Shown in pieces: positions 1 to 9,452 of a stretch of DNA of 64,000 bases. Each line of letters begins with the position of its first letter. The first letter of the stretch is position 1. The notes below the pieces were generated by a model. The model was not told the DNA's origin. It ran no database searches and worked only from the letters and a program-made list of their open reading frames with translations. The translations under genes were made by a program, and so were the position numbers. This DNA is from JAPOUP01 sp965201085 (GTDB taxonomy: Bacteria > Pseudomonadota > Alphaproteobacteria > Rhodobacterales > Rhodobacteraceae), in NCBI GenBank assembly GCA_965201085.1, contig CBDAVS010000002.1:1-64000 (forward strand), in the 5' to 3' direction.

Positions 1-1632
1 TCGAAAAGAATTCGACTACATAATCATCGGGGCAGGGGCATCGGGTTGCGTTCTGGCCAGCAGGCTGAGCGAAGACCCTGAGGTCCGGATACTGCTTTTG
101 GAAGCGGGCGGGCGCGACAGGAGCCCCCTCTTTCACTGGCCGGCTGGCTTCGCCAAAATGACCAAGGGCATCGCTAGTTGGGGCTGGTCGACGGTTCCCC
201 AGAAAAACATGAAAGATCGCGTGCTCTGGTACACGCAGGCGAAGGTTGTCGGCGGTGGCAGCACGATTAAACGCCCAGATCTACACGCGCGGGAACGGCG
301 CCGATTACGACAGCTGGGCCAGCGACGGGAGCTGCGCGGGATGGAGCTACCGTGAGGTGCTGCCTTATTTCAGGCGCGCCGAAGGCAACGAGCGGTTTTC
401 CGACGACTATCACGGTACAGAGGGTCCGCTTGGCGTTTCCATGCCGCGGGGAGCGTGCTTGCCGGTATGTCACGCTTTCATCCGCGCGGCGCAGGAATAC
501 GGAATTCCCTATAACCCCGATTTCAATGGAAAAAACCAGGCCGGCGCCGGTTTCTTCCAGCTCACCCAAAGGAATGTGCGCCGCTCATCGACCGCAACGG
601 CGTATCTGAAACCGGCGGAGACGCGGTCCAATCTGACCGTTCTGACAGGCACGCATGCGACGGGACTCATTGTCGAGCGGGGGCGCGTGGTCGGCGTCCG
701 GGCGAGGTCGGGCAGGCAGGCCAGCGAGTACAGGACCAGGCGCGAAGTGCTTGTAGCGTCGGGCGCGATCGGATCAGCCCGCCTATTGCTCCTGTCCGGA
801 ATCGGGCCGGCCGCCGAACTGAAACCGCTCGGCATCGATATCGTTCACGACCTGCCGGGGGTGGGCCGGAACCTGCACGACCATCTAGATCTTTGCGTTC
901 TCGCCGAATGCAGCGGGTCCCACAGCTACGACGGAACAGAGAAGCTGCACCGGTCGGCCCTAGCAGCGCTTCAGTACTGCCTTTACAGGACCGGACCCGT
1001 TACGTCTTCGCTGTTCGAGACCGGAGCGTTCTGGCGCGTCGATGACGAAACGGACAGGCCGGATACGCAGTTCCACTTCGGCCAAGGGTCCGGCATCGAG
1101 AAAGGGATTGTCACCATTGAAGGCGGCGGCGTAACGCTGAACTCGGCCTATGTCAGGCCGCGCTCACGCGGGTCGGTCAGACTGGCGTCAGCCAGTCCCG
1201 ACGATGCCCCGCTGATCGATCCGAATTATTGGTCCGATCCCCATGATCTGGAGATGTCGCTTCGCGGGCTTGAAATCGCAAGGGGATATACTGGCCCAAT
1301 CAGCGCTGAAGCCGTTTATTCGCCGCGAGGTTCTGCCCGGAAAGGAAGTCAGTTCCGGAGACGCGATGTTCGACTACGCCTGCAGAATGGCGAAAACCCA
1401 GCATCATCCAGTTGGAACCTGCCGCATGGGCCGCGACGAAACGGCCGTGGTCGGCCCGGATCTACGCGTGCGCGGGCTGGACGGACTCAGGGTTTGCGAC
1501 AGTTCGGTCATGCCGAAGATCAATTCATCGAACACAAATGCGCCCACTATCATGATCGCGGAAAAGGCATCGGACATGATCCGCGGACTTGACCCGCTTC
1601 CTGCCGCCGTCTTCGTGGATGAGCGCAGCTGA
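1..1632 (+). pseudogene. GMC-family (choline/alcohol dehydrogenase-like) FAD oxidoreductase, two frameshifts, 5' end outside window
   Basis: The window opens inside the N-terminal FAD-binding domain of a glucose-methanol-choline oxidoreductase. The dinucleotide-binding stretch IIIGAGASGCVLASRLSE is visible at bases 20-73, and the GGGSTIN signature follows near 250. The C-terminal part holds the HHPVGTCRMG and NSSNTNAPT motifs that contribute the active-site His and Asn of the family. The frame breaks twice. Near 268 there is an extra A in an AAA run, which shifts STINAQIYTRG. Near 1283 there is an extra G in a GGGG run. Removing one base at each place restores a continuous protein of about 540 residues. 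Family members oxidise alcohols, choline or polyols with FAD; the substrate here cannot be told. Both lesions are single-base insertions in homopolymers, so a sequencing error is possible. However, the essential genes nearby show none, so real decay is more likely. Confidence 0.85.
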
Positions 1633-1770
1633 AGCCGGTGCAGGCCGGCTCGATCCAGAGAGGCGGATGGTCCCAATAGAATTCCTTTGACTAATTTGGG
1701 GGATTATATACCTGCTTACCCGCGTCTTGGCTTTGACTGCTTGACTTCGCCCTCTTGACTCCGCCCTGAA

Positions 1771-1819
1771 AGGATCGGATCGCCGACCCGCATGAAGAAG
1801 CGTTCGCCGATCCGATCCT
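1771..1819. repeat. Perfect 12-bp inverted repeat with 25-nt loop
   Basis: The arms AGGATCGGATCG (1771-1782) and CGATCCGATCCT (1808-1819) pair perfectly. They lie 139 bp past the stop of the GMC gene and upstream of the ISNCY element. There is no T-run after the right arm, so it is not a classical intrinsic terminator. The rest of 1633-1930 holds no gene that I recognise. Confidence 0.5.
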
Positions 1820-1930
1820 AACCGCGAATCAGTCTTTCTCCGCTACGAAAGAACCGGCGTAGTTTTTTCCTTGTCGTTCAATACGCCGCCTACCCAGCCG
1901 GTCTTGTCGCCGGAGTTATCGGGATACCAT

Positions 1931-3730
1931 AGTGTCCGCCAGAAAGCCGCCAAGCTGCGGTTTTTTCGCGGTAAATGACGGAATTCGCCTTGCGGGGATT
2001 CACCGGATATGGCAGTCAGGGGGCGATTTCACCACCATATGCCGCGGAATCCGGCAATCCTCCCCTTCAGGAGGCCCCCATGCGCAGGGTCCACGACACC
2101 CGGCGGCGGCCCGGCGCCCCCGACATCAGGAGGATCAGGCCGACCGTGAAATCGAGGGACGACATCCCGGCGATCCCGATCGGCCTCCAGGACCCCTTCA
2201 GCGACGAAGGGACCCGAAAGCGGCTGTCCGGGCTTCCGGGTCGGCTGGTGCTTCCCGGAAAGAGCCGCTGGGTCGGCAGGCCGGGGATGGAACCGTTGAC
2301 CATCCCGGTGCCGGGGGTCGTGAAGCAGGGTCCCGGGTGCGGTTTCGACCGGCTTCGGGAACCGGCGAACGGGCACCGGACGATCCGGCGAAGGCCGGAG
2401 GCCGGGCCACGGATCATGGGACGGATACGGATACGAATACCGGCGTCTGGTTGACAGCGTGTCGCTCCTCACGCCGGAACTTCCCGCCGGGGTCGGAAGG
2501 ATGGTCGTGGAGAGGGGCCACAGGGTGGCCGGAAAAAAGCCTGGCGCCGCGTTGCGCGGCCGCCGTCATTCCTTCGTGGCCGGGACCGACGTCCACCATC
2601 CGACCGACCGCAGCCTGCCGATGGACGCGGCGCGGTGCATGGTCCGGGACGTGTCCCGGGCCTGCGGGGGGCTGGGGCTACGCGGCTGGCGGCGGAAGGA
2701 ATACCCTTGCGGAAAGCTCCGCAGGCTCTGTCCCGGTGTCGCCACGTCACGGCCCGCCAACCCGCGCCCGAGGGACGTGGAGGCGCCGCTCCGGCTGGCG
2801 CTGAAGCTGGCGGACATGGCGGAGGCGGGCGGCGCGGAGATCGACGGTAAGTTGGGTATCCCGGGCCCATCGGACAGTATCGGGGCCTCATCGGCCATGT
2901 CAGGCCCCGGGCGGACCTGACCGGACGGCGGATCCTGAAGGGAGGGACGATCCCGCACCGCGGGAAGGTGCACCCGATATCCGGGCCGCACACGCGCTGG
3001 ATATCGAAGGGAAAGGCCGGGGTCCCGGTGGAGCCCGGCGTCCCGGTCCGCGTCCCTGAGGACCGTCACGGATTCCTCCCGCACCGTTCCGTCATGTGGG
3101 AGGGGAGCGACGTGGACGTGGCGGTCCCCATGGGCGGGGAGGCGCGGGCCGGTTCCCCGACCTGTCGGTGGTGAGCTTCGACCGCGGTCCGCACAGCCCC
3201 CGGACCGGCTGGGGCCTGCCGGGATGCCGGAGCCGACGCGATGCCCCGCGGGGGCAGGCTGTCGAAGGCGGACCGCGTCCGGGAAAGCGGGGAGGCGTTC
3301 CGCGGGGCGCGGCGCGCCCACGCCGCCGGCGGGTCGGCCATCAGCAACCTGGAGCACCGTGGCCTCGACCGGGTGCGGAGCCACGGAAAGGAGGGTTTCG
3401 CCCGCGCCGTGGCGCTGGCGGTGCCGGCGCGGACGTCCACCGCCCCGGCCTGATGCCGCCGGCGGGGGAGCGCCCCGTGCTCCCCGCCGCCGCCTGACCT
3501 GGGCGTCCACCGGTGAACCGGCCCATGGAAGGTCCCGCCGTCGCCGGGCTCCGGACCGGCGTGCCCGCGGGCCGGCGTAGGCCCGGATGTTTACCATATG
3601 TTCCCGCTTCCGACCGTCCCGTCGAAGCCCCGGGCGGCGCTCCGACCGGCCCGGCCAGGGTCCCGTGAAGCCGGACTCCGCCGGATTCGGCCCGATCCCC
3701 GGAAAAACACGGGGTTTTCTGGCAGACACT
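1931..3730 (+). mobile_element. ISNCY-family insertion sequence, copy A, transposase broken
   Basis: The ends are inverted repeats of the form AGTGTCYGCCAGAAAACC (left 1931, right ending 3730); left flank CCAT and right flank ACAT match at 3 of 4 bases. The transposase would start at ATG 2080 after an AGGAGG. The first block (MRRVHDTRRRPGAP..., SRDDIPAI, GRPGM, CGFDRLREPAN) belongs to the ISNCY group, whose catalytic block carries TDVHYPTD. Here that motif reads TDVHHPTD near 2587. Later blocks are ISKGKAGVPVE, SFDRG and GRLSKADR...LEHRGLD. The putative DDE residues (D of TDVH, D of SFDRG, E of LEHRG) survive, but they lie in three different frames. One break, near 2391-2404, is a 7-nt tandem duplication shared with copies C, D and E. 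Another, before MPR..GRLSKADR, is shared by all copies. GC content is much higher than in the chromosomal genes. Confidence 0.85.
2059..2082 (+). promoter_or_regulatory. Hairpin sequestering the ISNCY transposase Shine-Dalgarno
   Basis: CCTCC (2059-2063) can pair with GGAGG (2070-2074) over a 6-nt loop. The GGAGG is the Shine-Dalgarno of the transposase start at 2080. The same pairing is present at 9581-9595 (copy B), 38582-38596 (D), 48379-48394 (E) and 59970-59985 (F). In copy C, on the minus strand, it is reduced to 4 bp. RBS-occluding structures are known in other IS, where they block expression from read-through transcripts. Confidence 0.5.
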
Positions 3731-3968
3731 ACATAAAGATCGAGGAAAGTCGCTGAGATGAGCGCCGCATCGGAAACGGTCCACTCTACCGTTGAGCGTC
3801 AATACCGTCTTGGCCGCGGTGGCAGTAAGAATCAAACTGCGGCATTGCGGAATCATTGAAATCCCGCGGTAAAACTGTCACTTCATGCGCGGAGTGAATT
3901 GGGGCATTCACGCTGACGGGCAGATTGTCTGAATTCGTGCGGTCGATAAGGAATGATCGGAGTTCTAA

Positions 3969-5291
3969 ATGCTTGATCTGATACCGAACTTTGGAAACGT
4001 GCTTTACACCATCGGCGCGTTTTTGATCGCTTTTGGCGTTGTCGCCGCTGTGCATGAGTATGGACATTATCTCGTGGGCCGATTCTGTGGGATCAAGGCG
4101 GAGGTATTTTCGTTGGGAATTGGTCCGGAGTTATGGTCCCGTGAGGATCGGCATGGCACTGTCTGGCGGGTCGCGGCACTACCGCTTGGTGGCTACGTGC
4201 GGTTTGCGGGTGATGACGACATAGCCAGTTCTTCAAGTACGCTGGCGAAAGCGGGTGTCGATCCCTCAAGTCTGAGCCACACCTTGGACGGTGCTCCGCT
4301 GTGGGCACGGGCAGCGACGGTCAGTGCGGGTCCGCTATTCAATTTCGCTTGTTCAATCCTCGTGTTTGCCGCCCTCTTCGCTTACCGGGGAGTTGTTTTG
4401 GATCCACTGACCGTCGAAGAGGTCAATCCCGGGTTTGAAACAGCGCTTTTGCCGGGTGATGAAATCATCGCCATTGACGGTCTAGATTACCCAGGCGCTG
4501 ACGAGCTTTATACACTTGTCGCGAAATTGCCACCTGTTCCCGAGATCGACTACACGGTGCGGCGTGACGGTCGGTACCAGACTGTCAGCGCTCCGAATCC
4601 TTTTCCTGCGATCATCGCAGGTGTTGTTCCCGACTCAGCGGCGGCGGACTCCGGGTTACAGGTGGACGATGTAATCAGATCGCTGGATGAAGAGGAAATT
4701 TGGTCTTTTGAACAGATGCGCAAATTGGTGGAGAGTTCGGATGGCAGTCCCTTGGCTCTCGAAGTGTGGCGGGATGGAACCATTCGAGAGGTTTCGCTTA
4801 CGCCGCGCAGGACGGATTATCCACTCGCCGACGGCACTTTCGAAAGCCGCTATCTCATCGGCATCTCAGCCGGGTCACTGTTTATACCCAAAACTGAATC
4901 CATCGCCCTCGGTTCTGCCGTAGGGTACGGAGCGAGTGAGACCCTGCATATAATCCGTCTATCGCTTTCCGGTCTTTATCACATCGCGGCAGGGCTCATC
5001 AGTTCGTGCAACCTGCGCGGTCCGATCGGCATCGCCCAGACCAGTGGCGCAGCCGCAAGTCAGGGCTGGTTCAGCTTCATACATTTCATCGCCGTGCTTT
5101 CGGCGGCCATCGGATTGATCAATCTGTTTCCGATTCCGGTTCTTGATGGCGGGCACCTGGTATTTCATGCGTGGGAGGCTGTCACCAGGAAGCGACCGAA
5201 CGAGCGTATAAAAAAAGTCCTTACCATGGTTGGGCTGGCGCTGATTCTGGCACTGATGTCTTTTGCCATATTAAACGATATTCGGTGTTAA
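3969..5291 (+). CDS. rseP: RseP-type site-2 (S2P) intramembrane zinc metalloprotease
   Basis: This 440-residue protein has the S2P architecture. A first transmembrane segment carries the zinc-binding HEYGH at residues 29-33. Two PDZ-like regions occupy the middle (the second begins near VVPDSAAADSGLQVDDVIRS). A C-terminal membrane segment holds NLFPIPVLDGGH near residue 384-395, which supplies the third zinc ligand. Length matches the family (about 360-450). In relatives it cleaves the anti-sigma factor RseA and signal-peptide remnants in the inner membrane. It is normally followed by bamA, as here, although 740 bp now separate them. Its usual upstream partners in alphaproteobacteria (uppS, cdsA, dxr) are missing; an ISNCY copy ends 238 bp upstream instead. 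The frame is intact. Confidence 0.95.
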   Translation: MLDLIPNFGNVLYTIGAFLIAFGVVAAVHEYGHYLVGRFCGIKAEVFSLGIGPELWSREDRHGTVWRVAALPLGGYVRFAGDDDIASSSSTLAKAGVDPSSLSHTLDGAPLWARAATVSAGPLFNFACSILVFAALFAYRGVVLDPLTVEEVNPGFETALLPGDEIIAIDGLDYPGADELYTLVAKLPPVPEIDYTVRRDGRYQTVSAPNPFPAIIAGVVPDSAAADSGLQVDDVIRSLDEEEIWSFEQMRKLVESSDGSPLALEVWRDGTIREVSLTPRRTDYPLADGTFESRYLIGISAGSLFIPKTESIALGSAVGYGASETLHIIRLSLSGLYHIAAGLISSCNLRGPIGIAQTSGAAASQGWFSFIHFIAVLSAAIGLINLFPIPVLDGGHLVFHAWEAVTRKRPNERIKKVLTMVGLALILALMSFAILNDIRC

Positions 5292-6034
5292 CGGATCCGC
5301 GAACGGATCTACGGTCTCGTGGACCTCGCCTCCTGCCATTGGATGATTTCGCATGGGATGCGCTCCAACGAATTGCCATCCGATAGGTCCATACACGCCG
5401 AGCCTATGATATGGTGCGGTGATAGGTATGCTTTCGTTCTGCGGAATCAGCATATGGGTGCGTGAGACCCGGGGTCGGGTCGCCGTTCGCAGCTTTCGGG
5501 AGTCATCCTTTCACCGTTAAATCAACCAAGGTCAACGAAACGACCCCGTAACCTGAAGGAAGGTACCGCTCACTCATCATTTCATTACACGCGATCCCTG
5601 AATGGTCTTCGATCATATGTGTGCCGGTGGGTTGTCAAGCCCATCAGAGCCAACCCATTTCGTTGCCAGACGGTATTCCGACCCGTCGCGGCGGGCACAT
5701 TCATTATGCTCACCTGACGTGTGTATATCGGGATCGATGGAGGAACGGTCAGGACACAATGCAATCGCTTGAATTTCAATTCGCTGACCAGTTGTGCGAT
5801 TCCTTTCGAACGGCGGTACGAATGCATGATCAAATTCATGATCCATGGCGGTTCCGGCGGTGCGCTGGCGCGATGGATGTCTCCAGATCATGTGGTCTCT
5901 GACGACCATAGGCCTACATGGCGGCAGCTTTGCACTCGACTCGCGTATTCCGAGATTGAAATCCGACCTTTGACAATCCCCCTCAATGCCGTTACGAAGG
6001 CGTGCCGGTTAAAAAAAGCTTAAGGATTCTTAGT
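5292..6034. other. 743-bp non-coding stretch between rseP and bamA
   Basis: No ORF here looks like a real gene. Open frames of 60-100 codons occur on both strands but have no recognisable motif and no good ribosome binding site. In most relatives rseP and bamA are nearly adjacent, so this stretch may be what remains of a degraded insertion. It probably also holds the bamA promoter. I see no IS end in it. Confidence 0.5.
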
Positions 6035-8659
6035 ATGAGACTCGCGGTTCTGCGCAGGGGAGCGACTTGCGTAATATGTGATTGCGCGCGCTCCATCGGT
6101 CTAGCGGTATTCGCATTTATCCTGGGAGTTTCCCTTGCATTCGGTTCTTCCGTTCATGCGCAGAGCTATAGCTTCAGCAATATCGATATCGAGGGCGCGA
6201 TACGGATAGAGGCAGGAACCATCCTCACCTATGCCGGACTCTCCGAAGGCACCACGGTTACCGCTGGCCAATTGAACGCGGCCTATCAGGCTGTCCTGGC
6301 GTCCCAGCTGTTCGAGTCAGTGGTTTTCGAACCGCTGGGCAGCACTCTTTTGATCAGGGTTCAGGAATACCCGACCATCAACTCCATTAACTTCGAGGGC
6401 AATCGGCGCGTCAACGACGATGCGCTTGAGCCGATCGTTCAGTCAAAGCCTCGGGATTTCTTCAATCCTACCCTGGCTGAGGAGGACGCGGCGCGAATCA
6501 CGCAGGCTTACGAGCAGACGGGGCGAATGGCTGCCGGTGTTGATCCGGTGATCATCCGAAGGACGAATAATCGCGTGGATCTGGTTTTTGAGATCAGGGA
6601 GGGCAGGGTGTCGGAGGTCGAGCGCATCGGCTTTGTCGGCAACCGCAATTTCTCGGATCGCCGTCTGCGCCGGGTGCTGGAATCGAAACAGGCTGGATTG
6701 CTCCGCCAGTTTGTCCAGCGGGACACTTTCGTGGCTGACCGGATTGAATTCGACAAACAGTTGCTTCGCGACTTCTACATGTCGCGCGGTTTCGTCGATT
6801 TCGAGATAATTTCAACAGCGGCCGAGTTTTCGCGTGAGCGTGACGCATTCTTTGTGACATTCACCATCCGTGAGGGACAGCAGTTCAGATATGGAGAGAT
6901 CACGGCGACAACTGAGCTTCCAGAAATCGATGTCGAAGAGTTCGAATCCGAGATCCGCATTAGGTCCGGCAAGGTCTACACACCGGTCGGCGTTGATACA
7001 ACAATCACCCGGCTGGAGCGGCTGGCGACCCAGAAGGATCTGGATTTCATCAGGGTTGATCCACGGGTGACCCGCAATGACCAGGAACTAGTGCTCGATA
7101 TCGATTTTCAGGTGGTTATGGGGCCGCGCATATTCGTGGAGCGCATCGACATCGATGGCAATGCGACGACGCTTGACCGGGTTATTCGGGCTCGCTTCAC
7201 CACGGTTGAGGGCGACCCCTACAACCCGCGTGAAATTCGCGATGCCGCCGCCCGCATCAGGGCGCTGGGGTTCTTCTCGACCACGGATGTCGAGGCGCGA
7301 GATGGGTCATCGCCCGACCAGGTCGTGATCAACGTGGATGTCGAGGAGCAGCCGACCGGCACGCTTGCGTTTGGAGCCAGCTACAGCAGCAATTCCGGGC
7401 TTGGAGCGAATGTGTCATTCACCGAGCGGAATTTTCTGGGGCGGGGTCAGGATCTATCGTTTGCCTTCGATACCACCGACGCCACAAACGCCTACCGGTT
7501 CGGGTTTGTCGAGCCGCTTCTTTTGGGGCGTGACCTGGAGTTCGGGATCAATGTCGGTTATCAAGTCACTGATACTGAAAGCAATACCGATTTCAGTACA
7601 TCCAGCGTTGTGTTCAGGCCGTCACTGTCGTTTCCGATGGGCGAGCTTAGCCGATTGAGTCTTCGCTATTCCCTTGAGCAAAGCGATCTGGAAATTGAGG
7701 TATCTGAAAGATCGTTTACTCTTTGTGCTGATCGTATGGCCTGCGTACAGGATGATAATCAACAGGTGGAATATACTTTTGCCAGCATTCTCGATTCTGA
7801 TGAGAGTTTCGGCAAGCGACTTTCCAGCGCGATCGGTTACACCTACGGAATAAGGACTCTCGATTCTGGACTGAACCCGGATGAAGGTGTTCTGTTTCGC
7901 TTCGGCCAGGATCTAGCGGGTTTGGGTGGAGATGCAGAATATCTCGAAACCACGGCCCTGTTTGTGGCAGAACGTCAACTTTTAGGTAGGGATGTGACGC
8001 TTCGTGCTATTGTGGAAGGTGGCGTGCATCATTCTTTCAATGAAAGTGGCAGTCGCTACACAGACCGATTCAGCCTTACCGGTAGGTTGCGTGGATTTGA
8101 GGTCAATGGAATCGGACCCCGCGACTATGAACTCATTAGGATTGATGAAGAGCCGGACCTCTCAAGGTATCGTTTTGCACGAGGTGAAAATGAAAAAATC
8201 TGGACCTATCCCCATCCCGGGATGTCGAGTGGTGAATGCCATGTTAAAGAAAATGGAGAGAAAAAGGTCGAAAGCAATAGTCCCTGCCACGCGTTGGTGC
8301 AAACCAATACTCTGCGCGGGAATTATTTCGCCGTTGCGAAACTCGAAGCGGAATTTCCATTGGGTATTCCGGAAGAATACGGTATTCGAGGCGCAGCTTT
8401 TCTCGACGTAGGCAGCGTGTGGGGTCTGGACAATAAAAACGTATCTTTGACGACAAGAATTTCAGATACCCCAATGGATGTAAAGGATGTCGGAACACCC
8501 AGCATCGACGATGGTTTCAATCTTCGCGCCGCCGCAGGTGTTTCGCTACTCTGGAATACGCCGATCGGTCCGCTCCGCTTCAATTTCTCACGGGCGTTGG
8601 TAAAGGAGGACTACGACATCCCCCGCAACTTTGAGCTGACTGTCTCGACCCGGTTCTAG
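6035..8659 (+). CDS. bamA: Outer membrane protein assembly factor BamA
   Basis: BamA is the Omp85 core of the BAM machine that folds beta-barrel proteins into the outer membrane. I place the start at ATG 6035, preceded by AAGGA at 8-nt spacing. This gives 874 residues and a signal peptide ending near VHA/Q (residues 40-43). Five POTRA domains run to about residue 420, then the barrel, ending in the expected C-terminal aromatic STRF. The loop-6 signature is LRGFEVNGIGPRD at about residues 684-697 (family VRGF...GPRD). Between GPRD and the next conserved strand (LRGNYFAVAKLEAEFPLG) there is an insertion of about 55-60 residues, rich in Lys and Glu, with two Cys (about 733 and 750). In the relatives I know, the two are close together. 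The frame is intact, and ompH follows 3 bp after the stop. Confidence 0.96.
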   Translation: MRLAVLRRGATCVICDCARSIGLAVFAFILGVSLAFGSSVHAQSYSFSNIDIEGAIRIEAGTILTYAGLSEGTTVTAGQLNAAYQAVLASQLFESVVFEPLGSTLLIRVQEYPTINSINFEGNRRVNDDALEPIVQSKPRDFFNPTLAEEDAARITQAYEQTGRMAAGVDPVIIRRTNNRVDLVFEIREGRVSEVERIGFVGNRNFSDRRLRRVLESKQAGLLRQFVQRDTFVADRIEFDKQLLRDFYMSRGFVDFEIISTAAEFSRERDAFFVTFTIREGQQFRYGEITATTELPEIDVEEFESEIRIRSGKVYTPVGVDTTITRLERLATQKDLDFIRVDPRVTRNDQELVLDIDFQVVMGPRIFVERIDIDGNATTLDRVIRARFTTVEGDPYNPREIRDAAARIRALGFFSTTDVEARDGSSPDQVVINVDVEEQPTGTLAFGASYSSNSGLGANVSFTERNFLGRGQDLSFAFDTTDATNAYRFGFVEPLLLGRDLEFGINVGYQVTDTESNTDFSTSSVVFRPSLSFPMGELSRLSLRYSLEQSDLEIEVSERSFTLCADRMACVQDDNQQVEYTFASILDSDESFGKRLSSAIGYTYGIRTLDSGLNPDEGVLFRFGQDLAGLGGDAEYLETTALFVAERQLLGRDVTLRAIVEGGVHHSFNESGSRYTDRFSLTGRLRGFEVNGIGPRDYELIRIDEEPDLSRYRFARGENEKIWTYPHPGMSSGECHVKENGEKKVESNSPCHALVQTNTLRGNYFAVAKLEAEFPLGIPEEYGIRGAAFLDVGSVWGLDNKNVSLTTRISDTPMDVKDVGTPSIDDGFNLRAAAGVSLLWNTPIGPLRFNFSRALVKEDYDIPRNFELTVSTRF

Positions 8660-8662
8660 GTT

Positions 8663-9274
8663 ATGGGACAACCTTGGTGGGCAGGGCTTCTGGTCGCTTC
8701 CCAACTTTGCCTGCCCTGTGCCGCGTGGGCGCAGGAGGCGCAGCTTGCACAGGAGGCCGTTCCTTCTCCAACACCAGTTCTCGTACTGGATTGGGAACGT
8801 CTCTTCTCCAATGCCCGGCTAGGGCAGTATGTGCTCGAAGGAATAGAGGAGCAGCGGGTTGGGCTTGCGGCTGAAAACAACCGGATACAGGAGGAGTTGA
8901 CAGCGGAAGAGCTTGAACTGGCAGAGCGCCGCCCGTCGCTGGATACGGAAGAGTTTCAGGCTCTGGCGGATGACTTCGATCAAAAGGTCCAACGTATACG
9001 GGCGGATCAGGACGCAAAAGAACTCGCGCTGCAACGTCGAGTTGTGGTGGCACGGCAACGTTTCCAACGGGAGGTCGAAGGATCGCTGATCGCCGAAATC
9101 ATGCGGGAACGCGGAGCGGTACTGGTTCTCGACAGCAGCACAGCCAGGATTTTTTCCAACGATATCGATATCACCGAAGAAGCCATGGTCCGATTGGGCG
9201 ATTTTCTCGATACAACCCTGGGGCAGGAAGATGGGTCGGATAACACACATGCGGTAAAACCAGCCGCCGAATAG
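8663..9274 (+). CDS. OmpH/Skp-type periplasmic chaperone
   Basis: A 203-residue protein with a signal peptide cleaved about residue 24 (AWA/Q). The following region starts with PVLVLDWERLFSNARLG, equivalent to the IDxxRxFxxS start of OmpH/Skp proteins. A long charged coiled-coil (about residues 55-145) forms the tentacles that hold unfolded outer membrane proteins. A C-terminal strand VLVLDSSTARIFSNDIDIT closes the fold. It starts 3 bp after bamA and is surely in the same transcript. It differs in detail from E. coli Skp but matches the alphaproteobacterial OmpH family in size and position. It ends with TAG. Confidence 0.9.
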   Translation: MGQPWWAGLLVASQLCLPCAAWAQEAQLAQEAVPSPTPVLVLDWERLFSNARLGQYVLEGIEEQRVGLAAENNRIQEELTAEELELAERRPSLDTEEFQALADDFDQKVQRIRADQDAKELALQRRVVVARQRFQREVEGSLIAEIMRERGAVLVLDSSTARIFSNDIDITEEAMVRLGDFLDTTLGQEDGSDNTHAVKPAAE

Positions 9275-9452
9275 ATCTGGCTTGTGAAATTCCGGAACCT
9301 TTCGACCAATCGCGAGCTAGTATTTTCAGCACTGCCGGCCGTGAGTATTTCGAACCAGTGCGACTACCGTATTGGCTTCCGCTGGCTGAAATCCACCGTT
9401 GTCCGCCTTCACCCATTTGGAAGCCAAGATAGCCACCCTGTGACAATTAATT

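Noticed and set aside
1947..1966. Intrinsic terminator in the ISNCY left end (CCGC, loop, GCGG, T6)
   Set aside because: The stem is broken in copies B, D and E, so it is not conserved.
5585..6034. ORFs of 84-100 codons between rseP and bamA
   Set aside because: No motif, no ribosome binding site, overlapping frames on both strands.
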